Shown here: positions 1-9,053 of the stretch, piece after piece | Numbering within the stretch: the first letter of the stretch is position 1 | Layout: the number at the start of each line of letters is the position of its first letter | NCBI RefSeq assembly: GCF_014838825.1 | Contig: NZ_JACYMO010000007.1 | Span: 62,001-126,000, forward strand | Length of the DNA stretch: 64,000 nt | Reading direction: 5' to 3' | Source of the DNA: Erwinia persicina | GTDB lineage: Bacteria; Pseudomonadota; Gammaproteobacteria; Enterobacterales; Enterobacteriaceae | Position numbers and translations under genes: made by a program | The notes under the pieces: generated by a model | Database searches by the model: none | The model's input: the letters and a program-made list of their open reading frames with translations, nothing else | What the model was told of the DNA's origin: nothing

Positions 1-2649
1 ACCAGGAATCACCTGTTTCTGCGCATCCAGCACCGATGTATCGGTGTTAATGGTCACGCCGCCCATGGTGTGGTGAACGCCCGGGGCGATGCGGATGGCG
101 TAGTACGGTCCCTTATTCAGCGGATGACGCAGGGCGGTGGTACGGCCAAAGTCTTCATCCTTCTGCTGTGCCACAAAGCCGTTGTAGCGGCCCAGCGTGG
201 TCTGCAGCGTTTCCTGATCCATATTCAGCTTCACTGCCAGCTCATGCGGCGTTGGCGCACTGATCACGAAGCCTTTGGCAATATACTCATCGGCCGCTTT
301 GTTATTGCTGCGAACCTGATCGTCGAAGATAATCCAGGCGCTCTTCTCTGGCAGGGCAATAATCTCAGCGGACACTTTGTCGCGGGTTTCCATTTCGTTG
401 TAGAAACGGTGGCCTGCCTGGCTGACCAGGATGGCACCGCCGCCGCGAATCGATTCGGAAATCAGGTACGAGGTGGTCTGCTCCACTGTCGGGTGAATCT
501 GAATTTCGCCCATATCAACGGTATCCGCACCGATGTTCTGCAGCATAGCAATCCCGCTGCCGGTGGCACCTTTGTGGTTGGTGGTCACAAAGCCGTCCAG
601 CTCAGGGCGGTATTTCACCACCATTTCGCGGTTGGCGCTGAAGCCCCCGGTGGCGACGATCACGCTTTTCGCATTGAGGATGCGGGTGTCATTATACTCA
701 TCCACCACTCTCACGCCGCTGACCGCCCCATTCTCCATCAAAATTTCAGCAACAGAGGTTTCCAGCAGCACTTCAATATTGCGCTGGTTGATGTTCTTCA
801 CCAGTCCGCTGATCAGAAAGCCGCCGACGGCTGAACGGTCTGCAGGGCGGTGTGTACGGTCAATGCTCATGCCGCCGGTGATGGTGATATCGTTGAGCTC
901 GATACCGTTGCCCGCCAGCCACTCAATGGCCTCCGGCGCGAGGTTAACGAACTCACGCAGCAGCTCGGGATTGTTTTTAAACTTGCCGCCTTTCAGCGTC
1001 TCGTCATAGAACAGCTCTTTGCTGTCTTCAATGCCTTTCAGTTTCTGGAAGCGGGTTTCTGCGGCATTCATGCCGACGGAAGCCTTAATGGTATTCCCGC
1101 CGATGGTCGGCATCTTCTCGATGATCACCACATGCGCACCGGCATCACTCGCCTCGATCGCTGCGGCCAGACCGCCACCGCCGCTGCCGACCACGACCAC
1201 GTCGTAATTTTGGGGTGCCTGCGGATTACCGCCCTCTTCGATTACGTGCTCCTTGCTGGAGGTCGTCATCGCGCGGGAAACGGCTTTTTTCAGCGCCTCA
1301 CTCTGCGTGGTCGCGCCGGTTACTGCATCCACATGCGGACTGTTAGCCACCAGCATGCGGGTACGCAGGCTTTCAAAGGTAGTGGTGAAGTCAACATCAA
1401 GGCTGTCGTCAGGGATCAGCGAGATGTCAGTAATACGGTCGGTATCCAGTGTGACGTTGATTTTCAGCTTCAGCGCTTCGGCTTCCACTTTTTCCTGATA
1501 CACGCCGGCTTTGTATTTGCGACCGCTGGTGCTGACATCGCGGATCATGGCGTCAACCAGTGAGAAACGCCACAGCGGTTCAGGAATATTCAGTGCTTCG
1601 CGCTGGGTGCTGTCGATAAACAGCTCCAGATGATCGTTTTTAATGATGCGGTCTGCCCAGTCCGGGTAGGCGATACAGGCTTTACCCACGGCCACCAGGT
1701 CGAAACCGTACTCCAGCGCCATCTCGGCATCCGCTTTGTTAACCACCCCACCTACGCCAATCACCGGCACTCTGGCCAGGGTCTCTGAACGTGCTGCCAG
1801 GTAGTTGGTGATCAGCGGGGTTGGATCTTCACGATCGACAATGGAGGAACGCAGCAGCTGTCCCACGGAGAAATGCACGTAATCCAGGCCGCGTGCGGCC
1901 AGCTTTTCCAGCAGGTACAGCGTGTCGTCAAAGCGGATGCCCGGCACTTCAATCTCTTCCGGGGAGAAGCGGTAGCCGATAATAAAGGAGGAATCGGCAA
2001 AGCGTTCCACCATCTTATGGGTGATCTCCAGCACTTCCAGCGGGAAGCGGGCGCGGTTGTCACGGCTGCCGCCCCATTTATCGTCGCGCTGGTTAGAGTT
2101 CGGGGAGTAGAACTGCTGGATCAGGTAGGTGTTAGCACCGTGGATCTCTACGCCATCGAAGCCGGCTTTAATCGCCCGGTTTACGGCGTCACCAAACTTG
2201 GTGATCATCACGTCTACTTCTTCTGCCGTCAGCGCCTGCGGCGTGGTCGCCCCTTCACGCGGGGCGGCAATGGCACTCGGTGCGACCGGGATGCGACCGC
2301 CAATCAGCTCCGGTTCGACCATACGGCCACCGTGGTAGATCTGCAGGATGGCCTTAGAGCCTTCGGTTTTGATAGCGTGAGCAATTTTTGCCAGGCCCGG
2401 GATCTTGTTATCGCTATCAATGGCGATGGCGCCAGGGAAGGCCGGCCCCTTCGGATCTATAAAGCAGCACTCGACAATCACCGTGCCAATGCTGCCCGCA
2501 CGGTCACGGTAATATTCGACAAGCTCACTGGTGACGGTGCCGTCATAAAAGCCGGTACAGGTAGTCATCGGTGCCATCAGCAGGCGGTTTTTCAACACCG
2601 CACCGTTAGGCAATGTCAGCGGGTTGAGAATAGGGGTTAACGTATTCAT
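1..2649 (-). CDS. Three-domain NADH-dependent fumarate reductase-type flavoprotein (OYE + FMN_bind + FAD_binding_2), partial
   Basis: The frame is open from ATG at 2649 to the left edge (883 codons seen; C-terminus outside). Residues about 1-370 form an old-yellow-enzyme/NADH:flavin oxidoreductase barrel with the H-x-x-N active-site pair in EIHGANTYL. About residue 440 carries DAVTGAT, the ApbE-type flavinylation motif of FMN_bind domains. From about 480 comes a fumarate-reductase flavoprotein with GSGGGG, QIHPT (about 718), SESIRGGGA and GVHHTMGG (about 860). This domain order is known from a soluble NADH:fumarate reductase of Klebsiella. No signal peptide is visible, so a cytoplasmic enzyme is expected: NADH enters at the OYE domain, and covalent FMN relays electrons to FAD and fumarate. 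Substrate assignment is inference; acrylate or urocanate-type substrates are alternatives. An apbE gene could lie just beyond the edge. The upstream region holds FNR boxes. Confidence 0.8.
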   Translation of the reverse strand, partial: MNTLTPILNPLTLPNGAVLKNRLLMAPMTTCTGFYDGTVTSELVEYYRDRAGSIGTVIVECCFIDPKGPAFPGAIAIDSDNKIPGLAKIAHAIKTEGSKAILQIYHGGRMVEPELIGGRIPVAPSAIAAPREGATTPQALTAEEVDVMITKFGDAVNRAIKAGFDGVEIHGANTYLIQQFYSPNSNQRDDKWGGSRDNRARFPLEVLEITHKMVERFADSSFIIGYRFSPEEIEVPGIRFDDTLYLLEKLAARGLDYVHFSVGQLLRSSIVDREDPTPLITNYLAARSETLARVPVIGVGGVVNKADAEMALEYGFDLVAVGKACIAYPDWADRIIKNDHLELFIDSTQREALNIPEPLWRFSLVDAMIRDVSTSGRKYKAGVYQEKVEAEALKLKINVTLDTDRITDISLIPDDSLDVDFTTTFESLRTRMLVANSPHVDAVTGATTQSEALKKAVSRAMTTSSKEHVIEEGGNPQAPQNYDVVVVGSGGGGLAAAIEASDAGAHVVIIEKMPTIGGNTIKASVGMNAAETRFQKLKGIEDSKELFYDETLKGGKFKNNPELLREFVNLAPEAIEWLAGNGIELNDITITGGMSIDRTHRPADRSAVGGFLISGLVKNINQRNIEVLLETSVAEILMENGAVSGVRVVDEYNDTRILNAKSVIVATGGFSANREMVVKYRPELDGFVTTNHKGATGSGIAMLQNIGADTVDMGEIQIHPTVEQTTSYLISESIRGGGAILVSQAGHRFYNEMETRDKVSAEIIALPEKSAWIIFDDQVRSNNKAADEYIAKGFVISAPTPHELAVKLNMDQETLQTTLGRYNGFVAQQKDEDFGRTTALRHPLNKGPYYAIRIAPGVHHTMGGVTINTDTSVLDAQKQVIPG

Positions 2650-2890
2650 AAGGTGGACTCCAAATTAAAAGTTCTGAATTCTTTCGCGGACAGCTGTTTA
2701 TTATTTATATGAATGGTCCGATGTCATGGTGCTAATATAGCAATTTCTTTAGCTATATAATCGATAACTTTAATTATTTAACTTTTAAATAAACGATTGA
2801 TTTTTATTATCCTAAAATGATATAAATACTTTTATTAATTGTTAACCAATGAGAACAAAAAATCAACTTATGGTTTACATTAAAATAAAA

Positions 2891-2904
2891 ATGATTAAAA
2901 TCAA
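2891..2904. promoter_or_regulatory. FNR-type box, 9/10 match, proximal to flavoprotein gene
   Basis: ATGAT-TAAA-ATCAA matches the FNR consensus TTGAT-N4-ATCAA at nine of ten positions. It lies about 240 bp upstream of the leftward flavoprotein start. A CATAAG -10-like hexamer on the minus strand (2872-2867) sits about 4 bp closer than ideal for a class II FNR promoter, so the promoter geometry is uncertain. Confidence 0.6.
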
Positions 2905-3037
2905 TGGGTTGAAAAAATTACCTGGGTTTTTCTGGAAATGAAATCTACCGTATCAGGGGTAATAATGTGCTCAAATGAAAACTACTCATAATAATTCAGT
3001 CCCATTTGTTAAAAATAAAAGGGTCCTTTGATTTTTC

Positions 3038-3051
3038 TTGATCTAGATCAA
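3038..3051. promoter_or_regulatory. Perfect FNR box upstream of the dicarboxylate transporter
   Basis: TTGAT-CTAG-ATCAA matches the FNR consensus at all ten defined positions. Its centre is 3044.5. A CATTAT -10-like hexamer (4/6) begins at 3074, exactly where a class II (-41.5) FNR promoter would put it, giving a predicted start near 3086. This points to activation of the transporter (and perhaps the fumarase) in anoxia. Confidence 0.8.
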
Positions 3052-3242
3052 AGTCTATATTTAAGGAAGTCGCATTATATTTATATCAAGCCCATAAATA
3101 ATGACGTTCCTCACCAGGAACAGGGCAAAAAAGATTCAAGTATCAGGGTAAAAAAAACGGAACAAATAGAAAAGAAAGTAAAAAAAACCGCTATACCTTA
3201 CCGGATACTTAACGCATTCTTATTAACTTGCAGACAAAAACT

Positions 3243-4754
3243 ATGAAACAGACATCGATAGTAAGTGATACCGCAAAGGCTCCTCCGGCCCCTGCGGCGC
3301 AAAAAAAACGCCTGCTTATGTTGTTCCTGCCCGTTCTGGTCGCGGTACTGCTGCTGCTGGTACCGGTCCCGCACGGCCTGGAACCGCATGCCTGGCACTT
3401 CTTTGCCATTTTCGTTGGGGTGATTGTCGGTTTGATCTTTGAACCACTGCCCGGTGCGGTTATCGGCCTCACCGGCGTGGTAGTGATTGCCCTGTTCAGT
3501 CAGTGGCTACTGTTCAGCCCGGCTGAGCTGGCGGATCCTAAATTCAAAACCGCCGCTCAGGCCTTTAAATGGGCGGTGAGCGGATTCGGGAACTCCACCG
3601 TCTGGCTGATCTTCGGTGCCTTTATGTTTGCGGCGGGATACGACAAAACGCAGTTTGGCCGTCGCCTGGCGCTGATTCTGGTGAAATATCTGGGTCGCCG
3701 CAGCCTGACGCTGGGTTACGCCATTACCTTCGCTGACTTGCTGCTGGCACCGTTCACCCCGTCCAACACCGCGCGCAGCGGAGGCACTATCTATCCGATT
3801 ATTGCCAACCTGCCGCCCCTGTACGGTTCCAAACCCAATGACCCCAGCGCCCGTAAGATTGGTTCTTACCTGATGTGGGTGGCCATCACCGCCGCCTGTA
3901 TCACCAGCTCCATGTTCCTCTCGGCGCTGGCACCGAACCTGCTGGCCCTGGCCCTGGTGAAAAGTGTCGTAGGCTTCGATATCTCCTGGGGTATGTGGTT
4001 CCTCGCCTTCCTGCCGCTGGGTCTGTTACTGCTGCTGACCATGCCGCTGCTGGCTTACTGGCTCTACCCGCCGGAAGTCAAATTTAACGATGAAGTCCCG
4101 CGCTGGGCCATCAGTGAACTGGAAAAACTGGGTAAACTGTCGCGTAACGAAATCCTGCTGCTGGTGTTCGTGGTCTCTGCCCTGCTGATGTGGATCTTCG
4201 CTACCGCATGGATTGAACCGGCGATGGCCGCACTGCTGGTAGTGGTACTGATGCTGTGGACCGGCGTCCTCAACTGGAACGACATTACCAGTAACAAACC
4301 GGCCTGGAACACCTTTGCCTGGTTTGCCACCCTGGTCGCGCTGGCGGACGGTCTGGCTCGCGTCGGCTTTATCGCCTGGCTGGGCAAAGAAGGTGGCATG
4401 CTGCTGCAGGGTTATGACCCTCAGGTTTCAGCGGTAGTGCTGATGATTGCCTTCTTCCTGTTGCACTACCTGTTCGCCAGTACCACTGCGCATACTACCG
4501 CGCTGTTACCGGCCATGCTGACTATCGCGGCATCGATTCCGGGCATTAATATGCCGGTATTCTGCCTGATGATGTGTACCTCACTGGGTGTGATGGGCAT
4601 CATCACCCCTTACGGCACCGGCCCAAGCCCGATTTACTACGGTAGCGGCTACCTGCCAACCAAAGACTACTGGCGTCTGGGCACCATCTTCGGTGCTATC
4701 TTCCTCTGCGCACTGATGCTGATTGGCTATCCGTGGATGGTGATGATGTTCTGA
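3243..4754 (+). CDS. DASS (CitT/TtdT-type) dicarboxylate transporter
   Basis: This is a 503-aa inner-membrane protein of the divalent anion:sodium symporter/antiporter family, most like enterobacterial CitT/TtdT antiporters. About a dozen hydrophobic segments are visible after a short Ala/Pro/Lys-rich cytoplasmic N-terminus. The first substrate/sodium loop motif appears as PSNTARSGG (about residue 178) and the second as STTAHTTAL (about 415), where the usual SNT is STT. A TTG at 3228 would add five residues; ATG 3243 was chosen although no strong Shine-Dalgarno is visible for either. The neighbouring fumarase and fumarate-reductase-like gene suggest import of malate, tartrate or fumarate in exchange for succinate. 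A perfect FNR box precedes it. The exact substrate cannot be read from sequence. Confidence 0.85.
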   Translation: MKQTSIVSDTAKAPPAPAAQKKRLLMLFLPVLVAVLLLLVPVPHGLEPHAWHFFAIFVGVIVGLIFEPLPGAVIGLTGVVVIALFSQWLLFSPAELADPKFKTAAQAFKWAVSGFGNSTVWLIFGAFMFAAGYDKTQFGRRLALILVKYLGRRSLTLGYAITFADLLLAPFTPSNTARSGGTIYPIIANLPPLYGSKPNDPSARKIGSYLMWVAITAACITSSMFLSALAPNLLALALVKSVVGFDISWGMWFLAFLPLGLLLLLTMPLLAYWLYPPEVKFNDEVPRWAISELEKLGKLSRNEILLLVFVVSALLMWIFATAWIEPAMAALLVVVLMLWTGVLNWNDITSNKPAWNTFAWFATLVALADGLARVGFIAWLGKEGGMLLQGYDPQVSAVVLMIAFFLLHYLFASTTAHTTALLPAMLTIAASIPGINMPVFCLMMCTSLGVMGIITPYGTGPSPIYYGSGYLPTKDYWRLGTIFGAIFLCALMLIGYPWMVMMF

Positions 4755-4819
4755 TGCGGACTTAACGGTTAATTTCGCACTCAGGCATGCAGATGTTGCA
4801 ACAATGTTATACCATTCCT

Positions 4820-4851
4820 GACCTGCCGACCCGAGCCCGGGCCGGCAGGTC
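4820..4851. other. Hairpin between transporter and fumarase genes
   Basis: A perfect 9-bp stem (GACCTGCCG at 4820-4828, CGGCAGGTC at 4843-4851) with a 14-nt GC-rich loop lies in the 182-bp gap. No T-tract follows on either strand, so it is not a textbook terminator. It may act as an mRNA-stabilising or attenuating element between the two genes. Confidence 0.5.
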
Positions 4852-4936
4852 AAAAAAATAAAACAGATATCGCCATTAATGTTGCCGGGCCTCCGCGTCA
4901 GAGAAGGATGGCAGCACATCATTAAGTGAGAGCACA

Positions 4937-6583
4937 ATGTCGAAAAAACCTTTCCATTATCAGACCCCGTTCCCTCTTGCCAAAGAGGATACCGAATACT
5001 ACCTGTTGACCCGCGACCACGTTTCCGTGAGCGAATTCGAAGGACAGGAAATCCTCAAGGTCGAGCCGCAGGCGCTGACGCTGCTGGCACAGCAGGCCTT
5101 CCATGATGCCTCATTTATGCTGCGCCCTGCCCACCAGCGTCAGGTGGCGGCGATCCTCGCCGACCCCGAGGCCAGTGAAAATGATAAGTATGTCGCCCTG
5201 CAGTTCCTGAGGAACTCTGAAATCGCCGCCAAAGGGATTCTGCCGACCTGCCAGGACACCGGCACCGCGATTATCATGGGTAAAAAAGGCCAGCGGGTCT
5301 GGACCGGCGGCGGCGATGAAGCCGCCCTGGCCCAGGGCGTGTACAACACCTATACAGAAGATAACCTGCGCTATTCCCAGAATGCCCCGCTGGATATGTA
5401 CAAAGAGGTCAATACCGGTACTAACCTGCCCGCGCAGATCGACCTCTACAGCGTTGACGGCGATGAGTATAAATTCCTCTGCATGGCAAAAGGCGGCGGT
5501 TCAGCCAACAAAACTTACCTGTATCAGGAAACCAAAGCGTTGCTCACCCCGGGTAAACTGAAAGATTACCTGACTGAAAAAATGCGCAGCCTCGGTACGG
5601 CCGCCTGTCCACCGTACCATATCGCCTTTGTCATCGGCGGCACCTCGGCTGACAGCACGCTGAAAACCGTCAAGCTGGCCTCCACGCACTACTATGACGA
5701 GCTGCCTACCGAAGGCAATGAACACGGTCAGGCGTTCCGCGACGTTCAGCTGGAGCAGGAGCTGCTGCTGGCAGCACAGCAGCTGGGCCTCGGTGCGCAG
5801 TTTGGTGGCAAATACTTTGCGCATGATATCCGGGTGATCCGCCTGCCACGTCACGGCGCATCCTGTCCGCTGGCGATGGCTGTCTCCTGCTCCGCTGACC
5901 GTAATATCAAAGCGAAGATCAACCGCGACGGGATCTGGATTGAGAAACTGGAAGAGAACCCGGGTCAGTATATTCCGGTCGAACTGCGCCAGCAGGGTGA
6001 AGGTGATGTGGTGCAGGTTGATCTGAACCGTCCCATGAAGGCGATCCTCGCCCAGCTGTCGGCATACCCGGTGTCGACCCGCCTGTCGCTGAGTGGCACC
6101 ATTATTGTCGGCCGCGATATTGCCCATGCCAAACTGAAAGAGCGCATTGACAGCGGTGACGGCCTGCCGCAGTACATTAAAGATCACCCGGTGTACTACG
6201 CCGGCCCGGCGAAAACACCTGAAGGGTATGCTTCCGGCTCCCTTGGCCCGACAACCGCTGGCCGTATGGACTCTTACGTTGACCAGCTGCAGGCCAACGG
6301 CGGCAGCATGATCATGCTGGCAAAAGGCAACCGCAGCCAGCAGGTTACAGATGCCTGCCACAAGCACGGCGGTTTCTACCTCGGCAGCATTGGCGGGCCG
6401 GCTGCCGTGCTGGCGCAGCAGAGCATCAAGAGTCTGGAGTGCATTGAGTACCCTGAACTGGGGATGGAAGCCATTTGGAAGATCGAAGTGGAAAACTTCC
6501 CGGCCTTTATTCTGGTCGATGATAAAGGCAACGACTTCTTCCAGCAGATCCAGCAAAACCAATGCGATAAGTGTGTAAAATAA
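4937..6583 (+). CDS. fumA: Class I (iron-sulfur) fumarate hydratase
   Basis: A 548-aa class I fumarase that interconverts malate and fumarate with an oxygen-sensitive [4Fe-4S] cluster in the cytoplasm. The three cluster cysteines expected for FumA/FumB occur in [19 protein letters not shown] and [10 protein letters not shown]. Length equals that of E. coli FumA/B. The N-terminal catalytic and C-terminal beta domains are fused in one chain, unlike two-subunit L-tartrate dehydratase (TtdAB), although some single-chain relatives act on tartrate. It lies 182 bp downstream of the DASS transporter in the same direction, like the E. coli dcuB-fumB pairing, and may share the FNR-dependent promoter. 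In this context it would feed fumarate to the divergent reductase. A fumA versus fumB name cannot be decided from sequence. Confidence 0.93.
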   Translation: MSKKPFHYQTPFPLAKEDTEYYLLTRDHVSVSEFEGQEILKVEPQALTLLAQQAFHDASFMLRPAHQRQVAAILADPEASENDKYVALQFLRNSEIAAKGILPTCQDTGTAIIMGKKGQRVWTGGGDEAALAQGVYNTYTEDNLRYSQNAPLDMYKEVNTGTNLPAQIDLYSVDGDEYKFLCMAKGGGSANKTYLYQETKALLTPGKLKDYLTEKMRSLGTAACPPYHIAFVIGGTSADSTLKTVKLASTHYYDELPTEGNEHGQAFRDVQLEQELLLAAQQLGLGAQFGGKYFAHDIRVIRLPRHGASCPLAMAVSCSADRNIKAKINRDGIWIEKLEENPGQYIPVELRQQGEGDVVQVDLNRPMKAILAQLSAYPVSTRLSLSGTIIVGRDIAHAKLKERIDSGDGLPQYIKDHPVYYAGPAKTPEGYASGSLGPTTAGRMDSYVDQLQANGGSMIMLAKGNRSQQVTDACHKHGGFYLGSIGGPAAVLAQQSIKSLECIEYPELGMEAIWKIEVENFPAFILVDDKGNDFFQQIQQNQCDKCVK

Positions 6584-6600
6584 ACGCGTAATCCGGTATT

Positions 6601-6620
6601 CCCCTCCCGCTGCGGAGGGG
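6601..6620 (+). terminator. Hairpin after fumarase gene
   Basis: A 7-bp stem (CCCCTCC at 6601-6607, GGAGGGG at 6614-6620) with a 6-nt loop lies 18 bp past the fumarase stop codon. No strong T-tract follows, so termination would be weak or factor-dependent. Confidence 0.5.
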
Positions 6621-6713
6621 ATGCCATTGTCACGAAAACGTCATAACCCCCCCTTCCTTCTACAGATCAACCTGTTAGCCGCTATTCTCTCCCTTTTCCC
6701 CTCTCCTGCCGAT

Positions 6714-6740
6714 TAAAGTCACTGCCGATTGGGTCGATAC
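6714..6740 (+). promoter_or_regulatory. Sigma-28 (FliA) promoter of the chemoreceptor gene
   Basis: TAAAGTCA, an 11-nt spacer and GTCGATAC match the flagellar sigma factor consensus TAAAGTTT-N11-GCCGATAA at six of eight positions in each half, with the exact spacing. It lies about 50 bp before the MCP start codon. This ties expression of the receptor to the flagellar regulon. Confidence 0.75.
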
Positions 6741-6790
6741 CACTGGCGTACGTGAACTTATTGATTTTTTAACCGGGAAATCCTGACGCT

Positions 6791-8368
6791 ATGAAACTTA
6801 ATCACCTCTCCATCGGACAGCGACTGAGCCTGCTGGCGGCCATTTTATTGCTCGCCACCCTGTTTACCGGTCTGCGCGGTCTGATGATCAACGCCGATGG
6901 ACTGACGCAGAACCAACATATTTTGGCCACGGAAGCGACCATAGCAGAGAGCATCGATACCGCACGCAACGCGCAGGTACAGTTTAAAATTCAGGTTCAG
7001 GAGTGGAAAAATACCCTGCTGCGCGGCACTCAGGGTCAGGATAAATTCGATCAGTACCGCACGGCCTTTATCGCCCGCAGTCAGAACACCCGGCAACTGC
7101 TTACTCAACTGAGTACCATGCTGCCGCAGATCGGCCTGAGTAATGCGGAGGTGCTGAAAACGCGTACGCTGCACGATGCACTGGAAGCACACTACCTTTC
7201 CGCCCTGCAGCAGTACGATCTGCGGGACAGCGGCAGCGCACACCGCGTCGATCGCCTGGTGACGGGCATCGACCGTGAACCCACCCGGATGATCGATGAA
7301 GTGGTCAGTGCCACGCTGAAGAAGGCGACGCTGCTGCGTCAGCAGAGTGAAGCACGCAACCTGCAGCAGTATCAGCAAACCCGCCTGATGCTGCTGCTGG
7401 CAATGGGCCTGACGCTACTGGCCGGGACGCTGATCACCTGGTGGCTGATCCGCAGTATCACCCGCCCGCTGGCTCAGGCCGTTTCTGTTGCCCGCGCCGT
7501 GGCCTCCGGCGATTTGCAGACGCCTATTGTGGTCAGCGGTCGCGATGAAACCGCCGGGCTGATGCATGCCCTGCACGACATGAACGGCAACCTGACGCGC
7601 ATTGTCTCCGGCGTGCGCTCCGGCACGGAGACCATTGCCTCAGCCTCCGCTGAGATCGCCACCGGCAGCCGCGAGCTGTCCACCCGTAATGAAGCCCAGG
7701 CCAGCGCTATTGTACAGACGGCGGCCTCAATGGAAGAGCTGACCTCGGTGGTGAAAAACAACGCAGAGAACTCGCGCATCGCCAGCACCATCTCCATTGA
7801 AGCCTGCGCGGTCGCCAGCCAGGGCGGTGAAGTGGTAGAACAGGTGGTACAGACCATGAGTCAAATCCACCAGTTTTCTACCGAGATCAGCAATATTGTT
7901 GGAGTGATCGACAGTATCGCCTTTCAGACCAATATTCTGGCGCTCAATGCCGCGGTCGAAGCGGCCCGCGCCGGTAGTGAGGGGCGGGGGTTTGCGGTGG
8001 TGGCGGCCGAAGTCCGGGCGCTGGCGCACCGGTCTGCCTCGGCAGCAAAAGAGATCGGTACGCTGATCGATCGCTCGGTAACGCGCATCAATGAGGGAAA
8101 TTCGCAGGTGAAAGTGGCGGGTAGCGCCATGGATGAGATCGTCAACAGCGTACAGCGCGTCAGCCAGCTGGTGGAAACCATCTCAATGGCCAGCGGCGAG
8201 CAGAGCAGCGGGATTGACCAGGTGAACGTAGCTGTGGTGCAGATGGACGCGGCCACCCAGCAGAACGCCACGCTGTCTCAGGCCTCGGCGGCGGCGGCTC
8301 AGGCCATGCAGCAGCAGGCAGAGCAGTTGCTGGAGATGGTGCGGGTGTTTAAGCTTCGCGACGCGTAG
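6791..8368 (+). CDS. Methyl-accepting chemotaxis protein
   Basis: A 525-aa membrane chemoreceptor. TM1 is at about residues 10-30, followed by a roughly 165-residue periplasmic helical-bundle sensor containing QVQEWKNTLLRG, a helix motif common in one class of MCP sensor domains. TM2 is at about 197-217, then a HAMP linker starting IRSITRPL. The cytoplasmic hairpin has the conserved tip IDSIAFQTNILALNAAVEAA. The C-terminus ends VFKLRDA without the NWETF-type pentapeptide that tethers CheR/CheB, so adaptation would depend on other receptors. A FliA-type promoter is placed just upstream. The ligand is unknown. Its position next to a dicarboxylate locus allows, but does not prove, a role in tasting C4-dicarboxylates. 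Confidence 0.92.
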   Translation: MKLNHLSIGQRLSLLAAILLLATLFTGLRGLMINADGLTQNQHILATEATIAESIDTARNAQVQFKIQVQEWKNTLLRGTQGQDKFDQYRTAFIARSQNTRQLLTQLSTMLPQIGLSNAEVLKTRTLHDALEAHYLSALQQYDLRDSGSAHRVDRLVTGIDREPTRMIDEVVSATLKKATLLRQQSEARNLQQYQQTRLMLLLAMGLTLLAGTLITWWLIRSITRPLAQAVSVARAVASGDLQTPIVVSGRDETAGLMHALHDMNGNLTRIVSGVRSGTETIASASAEIATGSRELSTRNEAQASAIVQTAASMEELTSVVKNNAENSRIASTISIEACAVASQGGEVVEQVVQTMSQIHQFSTEISNIVGVIDSIAFQTNILALNAAVEAARAGSEGRGFAVVAAEVRALAHRSASAAKEIGTLIDRSVTRINEGNSQVKVAGSAMDEIVNSVQRVSQLVETISMASGEQSSGIDQVNVAVVQMDAATQQNATLSQASAAAAQAMQQQAEQLLEMVRVFKLRDA

Positions 8369-8422
8369 CTTCCGACGGGCCTGCACGGTGCTGCCAGACC
8401 GCGCTCCGGGCAGGCCTGCATG

Positions 8423-8887
8423 TCAGGCCTCCGCAGATTCCGGCGCGACGCTTTTTTTGCAGCAGAGAACGATCATGATCACCAGCGGCACCCAGCCGAG
8501 CAGCACCGACAGTACCATCTGTCCATAGATAAAGGTTTCCGGCGTAGCGAAACCGCGCAGGATCGCCGTCAGCAGCTTAAACAGGCCAGAGGTAATGAAG
8601 ATGGCACCGAACCACCAGCCTGACCGGTTGATATCGTGCATGCGGCGAATACCGACGGCGATAAACGGCAGCAGAAACAGCAGGGAGAACAGCGACTGCG
8701 CCATCGAGCCATAAAACATCGCGGCACGCGAACCGGCCAGTGCCAGCAGAGACATCACCAGCATGCCCAGTAGCAGCGACAGCAGGATATTGAAGCCGAG
8801 AAATACCCAAAATTCCTTTCTGCCTGCCCGCCCCTGAAAGTTCACATACCCTTTCCAGCCGCGCAGGTAACACTGCCATACCGTCAT
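8423..8887 (-). CDS. DUF805 inner-membrane protein
   Basis: A 154-aa polytopic membrane protein of the DUF805 family (E. coli YhaH/YhaI type), function unknown. The family N-terminus is clear: a short aromatic stretch (WKGYVNFQGRAGRKEFW) followed by about four transmembrane segments and the conserved IRRMHDINRSGWW loop. The open frame extends to 8983, but the family alignment and a Shine-Dalgarno (AGGGGA about 8 nt upstream) favour ATG at 8887. The gene is convergent with the MCP gene and divergent from the 717-aa exported protein. The C-terminus is a short charged tail ending ESAEA. Confidence 0.85.
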   Translation of the reverse strand: MTVWQCYLRGWKGYVNFQGRAGRKEFWVFLGFNILLSLLLGMLVMSLLALAGSRAAMFYGSMAQSLFSLLFLLPFIAVGIRRMHDINRSGWWFGAIFITSGLFKLLTAILRGFATPETFIYGQMVLSVLLGWVPLVIMIVLCCKKSVAPESAEA

Positions 8888-9053
8888 GCCTGTTCCCCTG
8901 AACTCTTTAATTTTACGGGCATCATAGCGGGATAACGCCTGTCGCGTCATCCTGCAGCAGAAGATTAACGACGGCAAAGCCATTGAAGCGTGATCTGCTT
9001 TCGGCTTACTATTCGCGGGCTCATCAACGCTCCATTACCTACCGGAAAGGATT

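Larger units (their letters stand above)
2650..3242. other. AT-rich divergent intergenic control region (593 bp)
   Basis: This gene-free stretch separates the divergent flavoprotein and transporter genes. It is strongly AT-rich compared with the flanks. It contains two FNR-type sites (2891-2904 and 3038-3051) and a 7-bp inverted repeat with a 10-nt spacer (ATATAGC at 2735-2741, GCTATAT at 2752-2758). The inverted repeat lies in the presumed leader of the flavoprotein gene and could be an operator for a second regulator. A small open frame at 3028-3246 has no ribosome binding site and looks fortuitous. Confidence 0.75.

Noticed and set aside
3028..3246. A 72-codon frame in the FNR intergenic region
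   Set aside because: No ribosome site, Lys/Ile-rich composition from AT-rich DNA, and it would run through the FNR promoter and the start of the transporter gene.
5501..6562. A 353-codon frame antisense to the fumarase gene
   Set aside because: Complete overlap with the well-supported fumarase, and reads as the reverse complement of a conserved protein; typical shadow in GC-rich DNA.
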